A model generated the notes under the pieces. It was not told the DNA's origin. It saw only the letters and a program-made list of their open reading frames with translations, and did not search any database. Source: Arthrobacter sp. AL12 (lineage in GTDB: Bacteria; Actinomycetota; Actinomycetes; Actinomycetales; Micrococcaceae). Taken from it: a DNA stretch of 64,000 nt. The DNA is taken from NCBI RefSeq assembly GCF_029960645.1, contig NZ_JASBQY010000004.1, positions 221,847-285,846 of the forward strand, written 5' to 3'. Shown piece by piece: positions 36,313 to 47,525 of the stretch (position 1 is its first letter; the number at the start of each line of letters is the position of its first letter). Position numbers and translations under genes: made by a program.

Positions 36313-37908
36313 TCAGTCCTCGAGGTCGACCTCGCGCACCATGTCAGCGCCGATTCCGGCCTTGATGGCATCCAGGACCTGCTGCGGGACTGAGCTGTCG
36401 ATGGTCAGCAGGGCGAGCACTTGGCCGCCCTCATCCTGCCGCGCGACCTGCATGCCGGCGATGTTGATGTTGTTCATGCCCAGGATGTGGCCGATGGTGC
36501 CGATCACGCCGGGGCGGTCCGAGTAGGCGACCACCACGAGGTGTTCGCTGATCGGGATCTCCACCTCGAAGCCGTTGATCCCGACGAGCTTCTGGACCTG
36601 CTTGGGCCCGGTCAGGGTGCCCGCGACGGAGATCTGCGTGCCGTCGCTGAGGGCGCCGCGGAGGGTCAGGACGTTGCGGTAGGACTCGGTGTCCGGCGTT
36701 GTGATCAGGCGGACGTTGATGCCGCGCTGCTCGGCGATCACGGGGGCGTTGACATAGGAGACCTGCTCGGTCACGATGTCGGCGAAGATGCCCTTGAGCG
36801 CCGCGAGTTCGAGCACCTTGACGTCGAGGGAGGAGATTTCCCCGGCGACCTCGACGTCGAACTGGGTCAATGAGGCGTGCGTCATGGCGGTGAAGATCCG
36901 GCCCAGCTTCTCCATCAGCGGGATGCCCGGGCGGACGTCCGGGGCGATCACGCCGCCGGCGACGTTGACCGCGTCGGGAACCAGTTCCCCGGCCAGGGCC
37001 AGGCGGACGGACTTGGCGACCGAGACCCCAGCCTTTTCCTGCGCTTCGTCCGTGGACGCGCCCAGGTGCGGGGTGACCACGACGTTGTCGAGCTTGAAGA
37101 ACGGCAGGTCGGTGCTTGGTTCCTTGACGAAGACGTCGACGCCGGCCCCGGCGATCTCGCCGGACTCCAGCGCGGCGTGGAGCGCCTCCTCGTCGACGAG
37201 ACCGCCGCGGGCGACGTTGACGACGTACGCGGTGCTCTTCATCTTCTTGAAGGACTCGGCGCCGAGCATACCGACGGTCTCCGGGGTCTTGGGCATGTGG
37301 ATGCTGATGAAGTCCGACTGCGCGAGCAGCTCGTCCAGTGTCACCAGCTGAACGCCGAGCTGGGCGGCGCGGGCAGAGGTGATGTACGGATCGTAGGCGA
37401 GGATCTTTGTGTCGAAGCCCTTCAGGCGGGCGGCGACCAGGGCGCCGATCCGGCCCAGGCCGATGATGCCGATCTTCTTTTCGAAGAGTTCGATGCCGGT
37501 GTATTTGGAGCGCTTCCACTCGCCGTCCTTGAGCGCGGCGGACGCCTGCGGGATGTGGCGGGCGAGGCTCAGGATGTGGCCGACGGTAAGTTCAGCGGCG
37601 GAGACGATGTTCGAGGTCGGGGCATTGACCACCATGACACCGGCCTGGGTGGCGGCCTTGATGTCGACGTTGTCGAGGCCGACGCCTGCGCGGGCGATCA
37701 CCTTGAGGTTCTTCGCGGCGGCGATGGCTTCGGCGTCCAGCCGGGTGGCGGAGCGGACCAGGATCGCGTCGACGTCGGCGATCGCAGAGAGCAGCTGGGA
37801 ACGGTCGGCGCCGTCGGTGTGCCGGATTTCAAAGTCCGGTCCAAGGGCATCGATCGTGGCGGGCGAAAGTTCCTCAGCGAGGAGTACTACAGGTTTGGTG
37901 CTAGTCAC
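36313..37908 (-). CDS. serA: D-3-phosphoglycerate dehydrogenase (long form)
   Basis: A 531-residue enzyme starting serine synthesis by oxidising 3-phosphoglycerate. IGLGRIGALVAARL is the NAD-binding loop, VVNVARGGLVDEEAL and VVTPHLGASTDEAQEKAG carry active-site residues including the catalytic His. Residues about 315-450 form the allosteric substrate-binding domain and about 455-531 the ACT domain (VVAYSDRPGVIGTIGHILGMNNINIAGMQV), which confers serine inhibition in the actinobacterial type. The GTG start lies 74 bases beyond the ilvBNC terminator. Confidence 0.95.
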   Translation of the reverse strand: MTSTKPVVLLAEELSPATIDALGPDFEIRHTDGADRSQLLSAIADVDAILVRSATRLDAEAIAAAKNLKVIARAGVGLDNVDIKAATQAGVMVVNAPTSNIVSAAELTVGHILSLARHIPQASAALKDGEWKRSKYTGIELFEKKIGIIGLGRIGALVAARLKGFDTKILAYDPYITSARAAQLGVQLVTLDELLAQSDFISIHMPKTPETVGMLGAESFKKMKSTAYVVNVARGGLVDEEALHAALESGEIAGAGVDVFVKEPSTDLPFFKLDNVVVTPHLGASTDEAQEKAGVSVAKSVRLALAGELVPDAVNVAGGVIAPDVRPGIPLMEKLGRIFTAMTHASLTQFDVEVAGEISSLDVKVLELAALKGIFADIVTEQVSYVNAPVIAEQRGINVRLITTPDTESYRNVLTLRGALSDGTQISVAGTLTGPKQVQKLVGINGFEVEIPISEHLVVVAYSDRPGVIGTIGHILGMNNINIAGMQVARQDEGGQVLALLTIDSSVPQQVLDAIKAGIGADMVREVDLED

Positions 37909-37982
37909 CGGTGACCTCTTTAGCTCTCTTGTATATCAGGTGGGGATTTTGGTGCAACAGGTCGTGCGGGCAGTGCCCTGCA

Positions 37983-38024
37983 GCAGGGAAGCCGGACCCC
38001 GGTAATGGTGTCCGGCTTCCCTGC
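37983..38024 (-). terminator. Terminator of ilvBNC
   Basis: A perfect 15-bp inverted repeat (37983-37997 with 38010-38024) with a 12-base loop, 11 bases past the ilvC stop. It separates the ilvBNC transcript from serA. Confidence 0.75.
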
Positions 38025-38034
38025 CGGTCAGTGC

Positions 38035-39679
<1,645 letters not shown>

Positions 39680-39681
39680 GT

Positions 39682-41580
39682 TCAGTCCTCCTCTTCCCAT
39701 TCCGGGGTCATGTTGCGGGCAACCTGGATCTGGTCGTTGCTGACTCCGGAGGGGACCATCGGCCACACCATGGAGTTGGGGCTCACGACGAAGTCGATGA
39801 CCACGGGGCGGTCATTGATCTCCAGGGCCTTCTGGATGGTGGCGTCGATGTCCTCGTCGCGGTCGCAGCGGAACGAGGCGCAGCCGTAGGCGTCCGCCAG
39901 CTTGACGAAGTCCGGGATCCGGACGGTGTCGTGGCCGGTGTTGAGGTCGGTGTTGGAGTAGCGGCCCTCGTAGAACAGGGTCTGCCACTGCCGCACCATT
40001 CCCAGCGAGGAGTTGTTGATGATGGCAACCTTGATCGGGATCTTGTTGATCGCGCACGTCGCCAGTTCCTGGTTGGTCATCTGGAAGCAGCCGTCGCCGT
40101 CGATGGCCCAGACCACGCGGTCCGGGTTGCCCACTTTGGCGCCCATGGCGGCCGGTACGGCGTAGCCCATGGTGCCGGCCCCGCCGGAGTTCAGCCAGGC
40201 GTGCGGGCGTTCGTACTTGATGAACTGTGAGGCCCACATCTGGTGCTGTCCCACGCCGGCGACATAGACGCCTTCGGGGCCGGTGAGGGCACCGATGCGT
40301 TCGATCACGCGCTGCGGGGCGCTGAGGCCGTCGTCGGGTTCGGTCCAGCCCAGCGGGTAGGTCTCCTTGAGGTTGTTCAGGAAGGTCCACCAGTTGGTGT
40401 AGTCCGGGGTGCCGGAGACGGCGAACACGGCGCGCAGGGCCTCGCTGAGTTCGGGGATGATCTCCTTGACCGAGCCCACGATCGGAACGTCGGCGGTGCG
40501 GTTCTTGGAGATCTCGGCCGGGTCGATGTCCGCGTGGATGACCTTGGCGTTCGGGGCGAAGGTCTTCAGAACTCCCGTCACCCGGTCATCGAAGCGGGCA
40601 CCGAGAGTGATCAGCAGGTCCGACTGCTGCAGGGCGGTCACGGCGGAGACCGTGCCGTGCATGCCCGGCATCCCGACATGCTGCGGGTGTGAGTCCGGGA
40701 AGACGCCGCGGGCCATCAGAGTGGTGACCACGGGGGCACCGGAGAGTTCAGCGAGCTCCAGCAGTTCCGCCGAGGCGTGCGCCTTGACGACGCCGCCGCC
40801 CACATAGAGCACGGGCTTACTGGCTGCCGCGATGAGCCGGGCGGCCTCGCGGACCTGCTTGTTGTGGCCGCGGAGCACCGGGTGGTAGCCGGGCAGGTCG
40901 ATCTTCGGCGGCCAGGAGAAGGTCATCTGACCCTGCTGGGCGTCCTTGGCGACGTCGACCAGGACGGGACCCGGGCGGCCGGTCGAGGCCAGGTGGAAGG
41001 CCTCGGCCATAACGTGCGGAATGTCGTTGGGGTCGGTCACCAGGAAGGAGTGCTTAGTGATCGGCATGGTGATGCCGACAATGTCCGCTTCCTGGAAGGC
41101 ATCGGTGCCGATGACTCCACTGGCGACCTGGCCGGTGATGGCCACCATCGGCACGGAGTCCATATGGGCATCCATGATGGCGGTGACGAGGTTGGTGGCA
41201 CCCGGACCCGAGGTGGCGATGCAGACGCCCACCCGTCCGGTGACCATGGCGTAGCCTTGCGCGGCGTGGCCGGCTCCCTGTTCGTGACGGACCAGAATGT
41301 GGTTCATTCGGGAAGCCATCAAGGGGTCGTAGGTGGGCAGGATCGCGCCACCGGGCAAACCAAAAATATCGTCCACGCCGAGTTCTTCGAGCGAGCGGAC
41401 AATTGCTTGTGAACCGGTCATCACCGTCGGGGGTACGACGTTGTTCGGTCCAAGGACAGGAGAGACGGCAGCAGTGTCGAGGCCGGCGTCAGCCGGACGC
41501 TCGACGCGTTCCGAAGCCTTGTGGGCTCCAGCGGACTTAGTGGCCATCAGCGAGGGGCTGATCGGCGATCCTTTGCTCAT
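39682..41580 (-). CDS. ilvB: Acetolactate synthase large subunit
   Basis: A 632-residue thiamine-diphosphate enzyme. [19 protein letters not shown] carries the catalytic Glu, [32 protein letters not shown] is the ThDP/Mg motif, and [18 protein letters not shown] follows it. It condenses pyruvate to acetolactate, or with 2-oxobutyrate to acetohydroxybutyrate. The N-terminal 45 residues before VMTGSQAIV are a variable extension. Expression is probably controlled by the leader peptide/attenuator in 41672-41809 and by the operator at 41860. Confidence 0.96.
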   Translation of the reverse strand: MSKGSPISPSLMATKSAGAHKASERVERPADAGLDTAAVSPVLGPNNVVPPTVMTGSQAIVRSLEELGVDDIFGLPGGAILPTYDPLMASRMNHILVRHEQGAGHAAQGYAMVTGRVGVCIATSGPGATNLVTAIMDAHMDSVPMVAITGQVASGVIGTDAFQEADIVGITMPITKHSFLVTDPNDIPHVMAEAFHLASTGRPGPVLVDVAKDAQQGQMTFSWPPKIDLPGYHPVLRGHNKQVREAARLIAAASKPVLYVGGGVVKAHASAELLELAELSGAPVVTTLMARGVFPDSHPQHVGMPGMHGTVSAVTALQQSDLLITLGARFDDRVTGVLKTFAPNAKVIHADIDPAEISKNRTADVPIVGSVKEIIPELSEALRAVFAVSGTPDYTNWWTFLNNLKETYPLGWTEPDDGLSAPQRVIERIGALTGPEGVYVAGVGQHQMWASQFIKYERPHAWLNSGGAGTMGYAVPAAMGAKVGNPDRVVWAIDGDGCFQMTNQELATCAINKIPIKVAIINNSSLGMVRQWQTLFYEGRYSNTDLNTGHDTVRIPDFVKLADAYGCASFRCDRDEDIDATIQKALEINDRPVVIDFVVSPNSMVWPMVPSGVSNDQIQVARNMTPEWEEED

Positions 41581-41671
41581 CGGACTCTTCCTTTGTGGAT
41601 CTTCGGTTGGATCTTCGGTGATCGGGTTCTGCTGGTACAGCGTGATGCTGGTGTACCGGTGGTGCGGAAAT

Positions 41672-41709
41672 AAAAAAACCCCTCAGCCTGGCGGCTCTTC
41701 GAGGGGTTT
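41672..41709 (-). terminator. ilvB leader attenuator terminator
   Basis: On the minus strand AAACCCCTC (41709-41701) pairs with GAGGGGTTT (41684-41676), with an inner AGCC/GGCT stem, and is followed by a T run to 41672. It lies 29 bases after the leader-peptide stop and about 90 bases before ilvB, the position of a transcription attenuator. Confidence 0.85.
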
Positions 41710-41737
41710 GCGCGTGACGGTTCTTTGCCAGTGGAGG

Positions 41738-41809
41738 CTATGGAGCCACGCGCTTGGCAAGGACGACGGAGCCACCTGCAGTGGCGCCGGCGGTAACGAA
41801 TACGATCAT
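41738..41809 (-). CDS. ilvB leader peptide (23 residues)
   Basis: A short ORF starts at ATG 41809 and ends at TAG 41738. The peptide begins MIVFVTAGATAGG and ends SVVLAKRVAP; five Val, one Ile and one Leu make 7 of 23 residues the end products of the pathway. A terminator hairpin follows the stop. This is the classical attenuator design also described for ilvBNC in Corynebacterium. There is no Shine-Dalgarno sequence; the predicted start point lies at or next to the ATG, so translation is probably leaderless. The terminator and peptide are visible; the antiterminator structure is not resolved here. Confidence 0.8.
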   Translation of the reverse strand: MIVFVTAGATAGGSVVLAKRVAP

Positions 41810-41815
41810 GCGTTC

Positions 41816-41875
41816 AGTTTTCCCTCTTCGTGAGACGTGTGTCAACGAGCCTGCGCTCTGTCTCACTATTTGGAC
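41816..41875 (-). promoter_or_regulatory. ilvBNC promoter with GTCTCA-type operator
   Basis: On the minus strand TTGACA (41845-41840) and AAAACT (41821-41816) give a perfect -35 and a weak -10 with an 18-bp spacer, six bases before the leader ATG. GTCTCACTATTTGGAC on the plus strand at 41860-41875 lies just upstream of the -35, and a CGTCTCACG half-site falls in the spacer. The element matches those at leuB, leuC/iclR and ilvD. Confidence 0.7.
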
Positions 41876-41987
41876 TTCGTTGTCCACAGACTGAACGCCT
41901 GCCCAACTGGCCCGCAGCTAGTCACCATTATGACCGCTCATAACGGCCACACGTGCGAGCCAGCTGGGTTCAGCAGTTCAGCCGCCG

Positions 41988-43709
41988 CTACCCGCAGTAT
42001 GCGCCCGTGGAGGCGCTGTGCACGAGCTTGGCGTACTTGGCCAGCACACCCTTGGTGAACTTGGCCGGGAGCGGCTCCCAGCCGACCTTCCGGGAGTCGA
42101 GCTCCGCCTCGTCGACCAGGAGGTCGAAGCTGCGGGCGGCGATGTCCACCCGGATTCGGTCGCCGTCCCGGACGAAGGCGATGGGGCCGCCGTCGACGGC
42201 TTCCGGGGCAACGTGGCCGATGCACAGGCCCGTCGTGCCGCCGGAGAAGCGGCCGTCGGTCAGCAGCAGCACGTCCTTGCCCAGGCCCGCACCCTTGATG
42301 GCACCGGTGATGGCAAGCATTTCGCGCATGCCCGGCCCGCCCTTGGGGCCCTCGTAGCGGATGACGACGACGTCGCCGGCCTTGATCCGGCCCTTGTCGA
42401 GCGCGTCCAGGGCACCCTGCTCGCGTTCGAAGACGCGGGCGGTGCCCTCGAAGACGTCGGCGTCGAAGCCGGCGCTCTTCACCACGGCCCCCTCGGGAGC
42501 CATCGTGCCGTGCAGGATGGTGATGCCGCCGGTCTTATGGATCGGGTTGTCCATGGCGCGGAGGATCTTGCCGTCCAGGTCCGGCGGGTTGATCGCCGCG
42601 AGGTTCTCCGCGACGGTCTTGCCCGTGACGGTGAGGCAGTCACCGTGCAGCAGGCCGGCGTCGAGCAGCGCCCGCATGATCACGGGGACGCCGCCGATCT
42701 TGTCGACGTCGGTCATGACGTAGCGCCCGAACGGCTTCAGGTCCCCCAGGTGCGGGATCCTGTCGCCGATGCGGTTGAAGTCATCCAGGGTCAGCTCCAC
42801 CTCGGCCTCGCGGGCGATGGCGAGCAGGTGCAGCACGGCGTTGGTGGAGCCGCCGAAGGCCATGGTCACGGCGATCGCATTTTCGAACGCTTTCTTGGTC
42901 ATGATGTCGCGGGCGGTGATGCCCTTGCGCAGGAGGTTGACCACCGCCTCACCGGACTTGCGGGCAAACTCGTCGCGGCGGCGGTCGGCCGAGGGCGGAG
43001 CCGCCGAGCCGGGCAGGGACATGCCCAGCGCTTCGCCAATGCAGGCCATGGTGTTGGCGGTGTACATGCCGCCGCAGGCGCCTTCGCCCGGGCAGATCGC
43101 CTTTTCGATGCGCGTCAGGTCTTCGAGGCTCATCTTGCCGGCGGCACAGGCGCCCACGGCTTCGAAGGCGTCGATGAGGGTGACTTCCTTTTCGGAGCCG
43201 TCCTCCAGTTTGACCCAGCCGGGCATGATGGAGCCGGCGTAGAGGAAGACGGCGGCGAGGTCAAGGCGGGCGGCGGCCATGAGCATGCCGGGCAGGGACT
43301 TGTCGCAGCCGGCCAGCAGCACGGAGCCGTCGATGCGCTCGGCCTGCATGACGGTTTCCACGGAGTCGGCGATGACCTCGCGGGACACCAGCGAGAAGTG
43401 CATGCCCTCGTGCCCCATGGAGATGCCGTCCGAGACGGAGATGGTGCCGAACTGCATCGGGAACCCGCCGCCGGCGTGCACGCCCTCCTTGGCGCCCTGG
43501 GCAAGCCGGTTCAGGGAGAGGTTGCAGGGAGTGATTTCATTCCAGGAACTGGCCACGCCAATCTGCGGCTTGGCGAAGTCGTCGTCACCCATGCCGACCG
43601 CCCGGAACATCCCGCGCGCGGGCGCGGCGTGGATTCCGTCGGTTACGACCCTGCTACGGGGCTTGATGTCCGGTTTTGTGTCTGTCGCTGTTGGGGTGTC
43701 CTCACTCAT
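41988..43709 (-). CDS. ilvD: Dihydroxy-acid dehydratase
   Basis: A 573-residue iron-sulfur dehydratase converting dihydroxyisovalerate to ketoisovalerate. [15 protein letters not shown] supplies the CDKS Fe-S/metal motif, [31 protein letters not shown] the second Cys, and [23 protein letters not shown] the C-terminal active-site loop with the catalytic Ser. Length is normal. It has its own promoter with the shared operator and is separate from ilvBNC. Confidence 0.96.
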   Translation of the reverse strand: MSEDTPTATDTKPDIKPRSRVVTDGIHAAPARGMFRAVGMGDDDFAKPQIGVASSWNEITPCNLSLNRLAQGAKEGVHAGGGFPMQFGTISVSDGISMGHEGMHFSLVSREVIADSVETVMQAERIDGSVLLAGCDKSLPGMLMAAARLDLAAVFLYAGSIMPGWVKLEDGSEKEVTLIDAFEAVGACAAGKMSLEDLTRIEKAICPGEGACGGMYTANTMACIGEALGMSLPGSAAPPSADRRRDEFARKSGEAVVNLLRKGITARDIMTKKAFENAIAVTMAFGGSTNAVLHLLAIAREAEVELTLDDFNRIGDRIPHLGDLKPFGRYVMTDVDKIGGVPVIMRALLDAGLLHGDCLTVTGKTVAENLAAINPPDLDGKILRAMDNPIHKTGGITILHGTMAPEGAVVKSAGFDADVFEGTARVFEREQGALDALDKGRIKAGDVVVIRYEGPKGGPGMREMLAITGAIKGAGLGKDVLLLTDGRFSGGTTGLCIGHVAPEAVDGGPIAFVRDGDRIRVDIAARSFDLLVDEAELDSRKVGWEPLPAKFTKGVLAKYAKLVHSASTGAYCG

Positions 43710-43763
43710 GGCTCAAAGTCTAGGGCTCCGTTGCGCGGCCCAACGACCCGGAAGGGAGCATTA

Positions 43764-43820
43764 AGCGTAAAACCGGGAATGTTTCGACCAAATAGTGGAC
43801 TTCCGTCTCACCTGATGGAC
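43764..43820 (-). promoter_or_regulatory. ilvD promoter with two GTCTCA/GGAC-type elements
   Basis: GACCAAATAGTGGAC (43786-43800) closely matches the complement of the ilvB operator, GTCCAAATAGTGAGAC, and CCGTCTCACCTGATGGACC follows at 43803-43821. A minus-strand TTGGTC (43791-43786) and TACGCT (43769-43764) with a 16-bp spacer can serve as -35 and -10, so the first element covers the -35. Confidence 0.6.
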
Positions 43821-43839
43821 CAATCGCTGTGAAAACGGC

Positions 43840-44778
43840 TCAACTGAGGTGAGCGGCGTCACGCAGTTCCGGTGCTTCGGCGACCGACTTCGCTTCGGCT
43901 TTGAGCAGGGTGAGCACCTGCTGGATGGTAGTCCGGGCCGCCACGTCGGGGCGCGCGAGCGCGACGATGCTGCGGCTGGCCTTGACCCCCGCCAGCGGGC
44001 GCAGCACGAAGCCGCGGCCCTGGTTTTTCAGGGCCGTGTAGCGCGGCAGCAGACTGAGCCCGTGCCCGGCGCTGACCAGGGCCTCGAGGACCCTCAGATC
44101 GGGGAACGTCTGGGCGCGGACCGCCGGGGAGTCGGCCTGCACCTCGATCTGGCGGAGCACCGTGTCGAAAGGGAACCCCTCGGGGACTCCCATCCACGGG
44201 AAGCCGATGACGTCTTCGGCCCGCAACGTCGCCTTTCCCGCCAGCGCATGGCCCTCGGGGACGGCGACGTCGAGCGGCTCGTCGAGGAGCGGCACGACCG
44301 TCAGCCCCAGCCGGGCAAAGACGTCGGGTCCATCGACGCTGTGTGCCAACACGATGTCATAGTCGGACGTCAGGCCCGCGAACCCGGCCACGTTGGGGTC
44401 CTCGAAATGAGCCCGGAAGCGGAGACCGTCGATGGATTTGACGCGGTGCAGGAGTCCGGGGAGGAACATCTCGGCGGCGCTCGGGAAGAACGCGGCCTTG
44501 ACATGGGTCTGCCAGCCGCGCCGGTAGGTGTCGATGGTGGCCTCCGCGCGGGCCATGGCGGTGGACACCTCGGCAGCGGCCCCCGCCATCGCGAGTCCGG
44601 CCTCGGTGAGTCGCACCCCCCGGCCCGACTTCTCCACCAGGACGACCCCAAGCTCCTCCTGGAGGGTCTTGAGCTGCTGTGAGACGGCTGAGGGCGTTAC
44701 ATTCATGGCCTCCGCCGTGGCGCCGACCGTGCCGCGGTCGGCAAGCTCGCGGAGAATACGCAGTCTCTTGAAATCCAT
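43840..44778 (-). CDS. LysR-family transcriptional regulator
   Basis: A 312-residue regulator. The N-terminal winged helix reads RLRILRELADRGTVGATAEAMNVTPSAVSQQLKTLQEELGVVLVEK; residues about 90-300 form the periplasmic-binding-like effector domain. Targets are unknown. It is convergent with nothing: ilvD lies downstream on the same strand after a promoter region, and the membrane-anchored protein gene diverges from it upstream, so that gene is a possible target. Confidence 0.9.
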   Translation of the reverse strand: MDFKRLRILRELADRGTVGATAEAMNVTPSAVSQQLKTLQEELGVVLVEKSGRGVRLTEAGLAMAGAAAEVSTAMARAEATIDTYRRGWQTHVKAAFFPSAAEMFLPGLLHRVKSIDGLRFRAHFEDPNVAGFAGLTSDYDIVLAHSVDGPDVFARLGLTVVPLLDEPLDVAVPEGHALAGKATLRAEDVIGFPWMGVPEGFPFDTVLRQIEVQADSPAVRAQTFPDLRVLEALVSAGHGLSLLPRYTALKNQGRGFVLRPLAGVKASRSIVALARPDVAARTTIQQVLTLLKAEAKSVAEAPELRDAAHLS

Positions 44779-44881
44779 GAAATGAGGCTACAGTGCGGCG
44801 ACTTGGAGGCTGGACAGCCCCCTTCGGGCGGACGTACCGTCAAGCGACGGCACCTTGCCTCATGGACAGAAAGGCTCTGCT

Positions 44882-46012
44882 ATGGATTGGATTATCTGGC
44901 TCGTCGTCATCGTGGCGATTGTCGCCATCGTCTGGTGGCTGCTTAACCGCAACAGCTCCCGCAGCAGCTCAAGCTCCGCGAAAAGCGGGACCGCCGCCAC
45001 CCACGATTCCACCCCTCCCCACCTGCACGACGTCGACCACGACGCCTCCCACCGCGGCGCCCTTTCCGGCGGCGGGTCTGCCGCTTCCGCGTCGGCGGCC
45101 GGTTTCAACCAGGCCGAACCCGAGGCCGGAGCGGAACCCGAACCCGATGCCAGCGCGACCGCCGAAGATGCAGCGGCCGCCGAGGCGCACGCGAAGCGAC
45201 GGGCGGCGGCTACGGCAGCCAGTGCCGCCGAGCCGGGCGCTACGGCAGCCAGTGCCGCCGAGCCGGGCGCTGAGGATGCGAGCACCGCCGAGCCGGGCAC
45301 TGTGGCGGCGTCGGGCGCCGGCGCTGCGCACGCACCCGCCGGTGAAGTGTCCCCGGCCGGAACGTCGCCGACACAAAGCGCTGAATGGGAAACCCAGTGG
45401 TCCGAGACCCCGCCGGCAGAACAGCATGCCGCCGTTCACCCGGCGGCTGGCCACCACGAGCCTGTCCAAGGCGCCGGCCCCGGTGCCCACGTCACGGAAG
45501 CCACCGCGGCAACAGCGAACGTCCCTGTGCACCACCCTGAATACACCGAGCCCCACGCCGCCACCCTCCCCGGCGCCGAATCCGCCGCCGCGGAGACTGA
45601 GGCGGAGGCTGGCGTGGACACGAGACCCGAACGCGGGGCTTCCGTGAAGGTCCCGCCGCCGGTGCAGGAGCAGGAGCGGGCGCCGGCGCAGGCACCGGCT
45701 GAACCCGGCCCTGCCCAGGCCGAGACCCGGCAGGCAGCCATGTCCTCGGCGGCGTCCGAGACGGCGGTGGGCCACGCCGCCGAACCCGCCGGCCATCTCG
45801 CCGTCGACCAGCCCTATGGCGAGGGATCGGCGGCACCGGCGCCTGATGGCAGCGGGCCCGAGGGGTTCACCGTCAAGGGAAACGCCTCCTCAATGGTCTA
45901 TTACGACGAGACCAGCCCAGCTTTCGAGGAAACCCGGGCCGAGGTCTGGTTCCTGTCCGCGGCGCACGCCGAGGCAGCGGGTTTCCGGCCGCCGCGGCGG
46001 TCGCGGCAGTAG
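44882..46012 (+). CDS. Membrane-anchored low-complexity protein with C-terminal 'sunset'-like module
   Basis: About 376 residues from ATG 44882, preceded by AGAAAGG. The N-terminal MDWIIWLVVIVAIVAIVWWLL is a membrane anchor. Residues about 25-325 are Ala/Glu/Pro-rich and disordered-looking, with a 10-residue repeat. The last 50 residues contain FTVKGNASSMVYYDETSPAFEETRAEVWFLSAAHAEAAGF, a compact VKGN...Y...EVWF...AAGF module that I recognise from actinobacterial proteins named 'sunset domain'. Function is unknown. It diverges from the LysR gene. Confidence 0.75.
   Translation: MDWIIWLVVIVAIVAIVWWLLNRNSSRSSSSSAKSGTAATHDSTPPHLHDVDHDASHRGALSGGGSAASASAAGFNQAEPEAGAEPEPDASATAEDAAAAEAHAKRRAAATAASAAEPGATAASAAEPGAEDASTAEPGTVAASGAGAAHAPAGEVSPAGTSPTQSAEWETQWSETPPAEQHAAVHPAAGHHEPVQGAGPGAHVTEATAATANVPVHHPEYTEPHAATLPGAESAAAETEAEAGVDTRPERGASVKVPPPVQEQERAPAQAPAEPGPAQAETRQAAMSSAASETAVGHAAEPAGHLAVDQPYGEGSAAPAPDGSGPEGFTVKGNASSMVYYDETSPAFEETRAEVWFLSAAHAEAAGFRPPRRSRQ
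45211..45300. repeat. Three 30-bp tandem repeats inside membrane-anchored protein gene
   Basis: Two identical 30-bp units (45211-45240, 45241-45270) and a diverged third encode an Ala/Glu/Pro-rich 10-residue unit ending AAEPGA. The length keeps frame, so copy number can vary without disrupting the gene. Confidence 0.9.
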
Positions 46013-46060
46013 CCCGGTGAACGGGCTGCCGGGAACCGGCGAACGGATCCCGGTGCACCG

Positions 46061-47215
46061 ATGATGGGGACGGGAGCAGGGCGGTGGGCGGGCTTTCCGG
46101 TCGCCGCCGCACTTCTGCTGAGCGGCTGCACCCCGGCCGGCGTGGGCGGCAGCCCCGCTCCCGCTGCCACCGCTCCCCCGCCCGGCGGCCCCGTGTCCCC
46201 GGCCCCGGAGGGGTCCGCCGGCGCCCGGACGCTGCCGGGCGTCGACCAGCCGACGGCCGCCGAGAAGATCGACGCCGAACTGCAGCTGCCGTGGTCCACG
46301 GTCTTCCTGCCCGATGGCACCGCCGTCATTTCCGAACGCGACAGCGCCCTGCTCCGGAGCATTGCGCCCGGCTCAAGAAGCGGACCCGCCGGCACCATCG
46401 GAAAGGTGCCCGACGTCGTGCCCGGCGGCGAAGGCGGCTTGTTGGGGCTGGCACTGTCCCCGGACTTCGCGAGGGACCGGTATCTCTACGCCTACTACAC
46501 CTCCGCCGGTGATAACCGGATCGCGCGGCTGCGCCTCGAGGAGCGTGCCGGAGAATTGGAGCTGGGACCGTCAGAGGTCATCTTCACCGGAATCCCCAAG
46601 GCCGCCACGCATAACGGCGGGCGGATCCGGTTCGGGCCGGACGGCAACCTCTACGTCGGCACCGGCGATTCGCAGCGCCGCGGCCAGCCCCAGGACCCGA
46701 ACGCCCTGGGCGGCAAGATCCTGCGCCTCACCGCGGACGGGCGCCCCGCGCCGGGCAATCCCTTCGACGGCAACCCGGTGTACAGTCTTGGCCACCGCAA
46801 CGTCCAGGGACTCGCCTGGGACAGCGCCGGCCGGCTGTGGGCGAGTGAATTCGGCCCCGACGTCGACGACGAACTCAACCTGATCGTGCCGGGAGGCAAT
46901 TATGGCTGGCCGGAGGTCACGGGCGCCCCGCACCGCGCCGGCTTGCTGGACGCGAAGGTGGTGTGGCCGTCGACGTCGGAGTCCTCTCCGAGCGGGATTG
47001 AGATCGTCGGCGACACGGCCTACCTGGGCGCGCTCCGCGGCCAGCGGCTCTGGGCGGTTCCCCTGAACGGCGAATTCGCCGGTGATCCTGTGGGCTATTT
47101 CACACGGGTGTTCGGGCGGATCCGAGATGTCTCGCTGGCCCCGGACGGCCGCCTGTGGGTGCTTAGCAACAACAAAAACCCTGATTTTGTGCTGGTTTTG
47201 CAGCTGCCGGAGTAG
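46061..47215 (+). CDS. PQQ-dependent sugar dehydrogenase-like lipoprotein
   Basis: A 384-residue exported protein. The N-terminal AAALLLSGCTPAG is a lipobox. The six-bladed GSDH-type propeller shows GGEGGLLGLALSPDFARDRYLYAYYT, THNGGRIRFGPDGNLYVGTGDS with the catalytic His of soluble glucose dehydrogenase, and LGHRNVQGLAWDSAGRLWASEFGPDVDDELNLI with calcium/PQQ-contacting residues. Related proteins oxidise aldoses with PQQ; no PQQ synthesis genes are in the window. A possible second start is at 46064. It is followed by tRNA-Lys. Confidence 0.88.
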   Translation: MMGTGAGRWAGFPVAAALLLSGCTPAGVGGSPAPAATAPPPGGPVSPAPEGSAGARTLPGVDQPTAAEKIDAELQLPWSTVFLPDGTAVISERDSALLRSIAPGSRSGPAGTIGKVPDVVPGGEGGLLGLALSPDFARDRYLYAYYTSAGDNRIARLRLEERAGELELGPSEVIFTGIPKAATHNGGRIRFGPDGNLYVGTGDSQRRGQPQDPNALGGKILRLTADGRPAPGNPFDGNPVYSLGHRNVQGLAWDSAGRLWASEFGPDVDDELNLIVPGGNYGWPEVTGAPHRAGLLDAKVVWPSTSESSPSGIEIVGDTAYLGALRGQRLWAVPLNGEFAGDPVGYFTRVFGRIRDVSLAPDGRLWVLSNNKNPDFVLVLQLPE

Positions 47216-47240
47216 CTTCGGGGGCGCCCTCCGAGCCGAT

Positions 47241-47269
47241 TTCACACGCCGCCCAAACTCGTGTAGAGT
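47241..47269 (+). promoter_or_regulatory. Probable promoter of tRNA-Lys
   Basis: TTCACA (47241-47246) and TAGAGT (47264-47269) form -35 and -10 boxes with an ideal 17-bp spacer, about 63 bases before the tRNA. Confidence 0.55.
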
Positions 47270-47331
47270 TTCATGTCGTTGCGGAGAACAACGCGGGAAC
47301 AAAAAGACCGCGGGGAGCGAAAACAACAGAC

Positions 47332-47407
47332 GCACCTCTAGCTCAACTGGCAGAGCAATTGACTCTTAATCAATGGGTTCCGGGTTCGAGTCCCGGGGGG
47401 TGCACCA
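47332..47407 (+). tRNA. tRNA-Lys (CUU)
   Basis: A full cloverleaf: acceptor GCACCTC with GGGGTGC, D loop AGCTCAACTGGCAGAGC, anticodon loop CTCTTAA (CUU), T loop GGTTCGAGTCC, and an encoded CCA at the 3' end. It marks the border between core genes and an accessory region to its right. Confidence 0.96.
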
Positions 47408-47410
47408 ACA

Positions 47411-47460
47411 AAAACCCCGTCTTCACTGGCTGCTGGCCAGTAAAGACGGGGTTTTGTTTT
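47411..47460 (+). terminator. Rho-independent terminator of tRNA-Lys
   Basis: AAAACCCCGTCTT (47411-47423) pairs perfectly with AAGACGGGGTTTT (47443-47455), extended by an inner CACTGGC/GGCCAGT stem, followed by GTTTT. It is a strong, nearly bidirectional terminator directly after the tRNA. Confidence 0.9.
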
Positions 47461-47525
47461 GCCCGCATTCCCGCGGAGGGATATTCGGGCCATTTATCCC
47501 GGCCGGACCGTCTGAAGTGCTGGGG

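Noticed and set aside
41580..41809. A T-box or other riboswitch upstream of ilvB
   Set aside because: No T-box sequence or specifier architecture is seen; the short ORF rich in branched-chain codons plus terminator explains the leader.
47332..47407. A prophage or integrative element attached at tRNA-Lys
   Set aside because: No integrase gene and no second copy of the tRNA 3' end could be found within the window; only the change of content and IS debris support an island.
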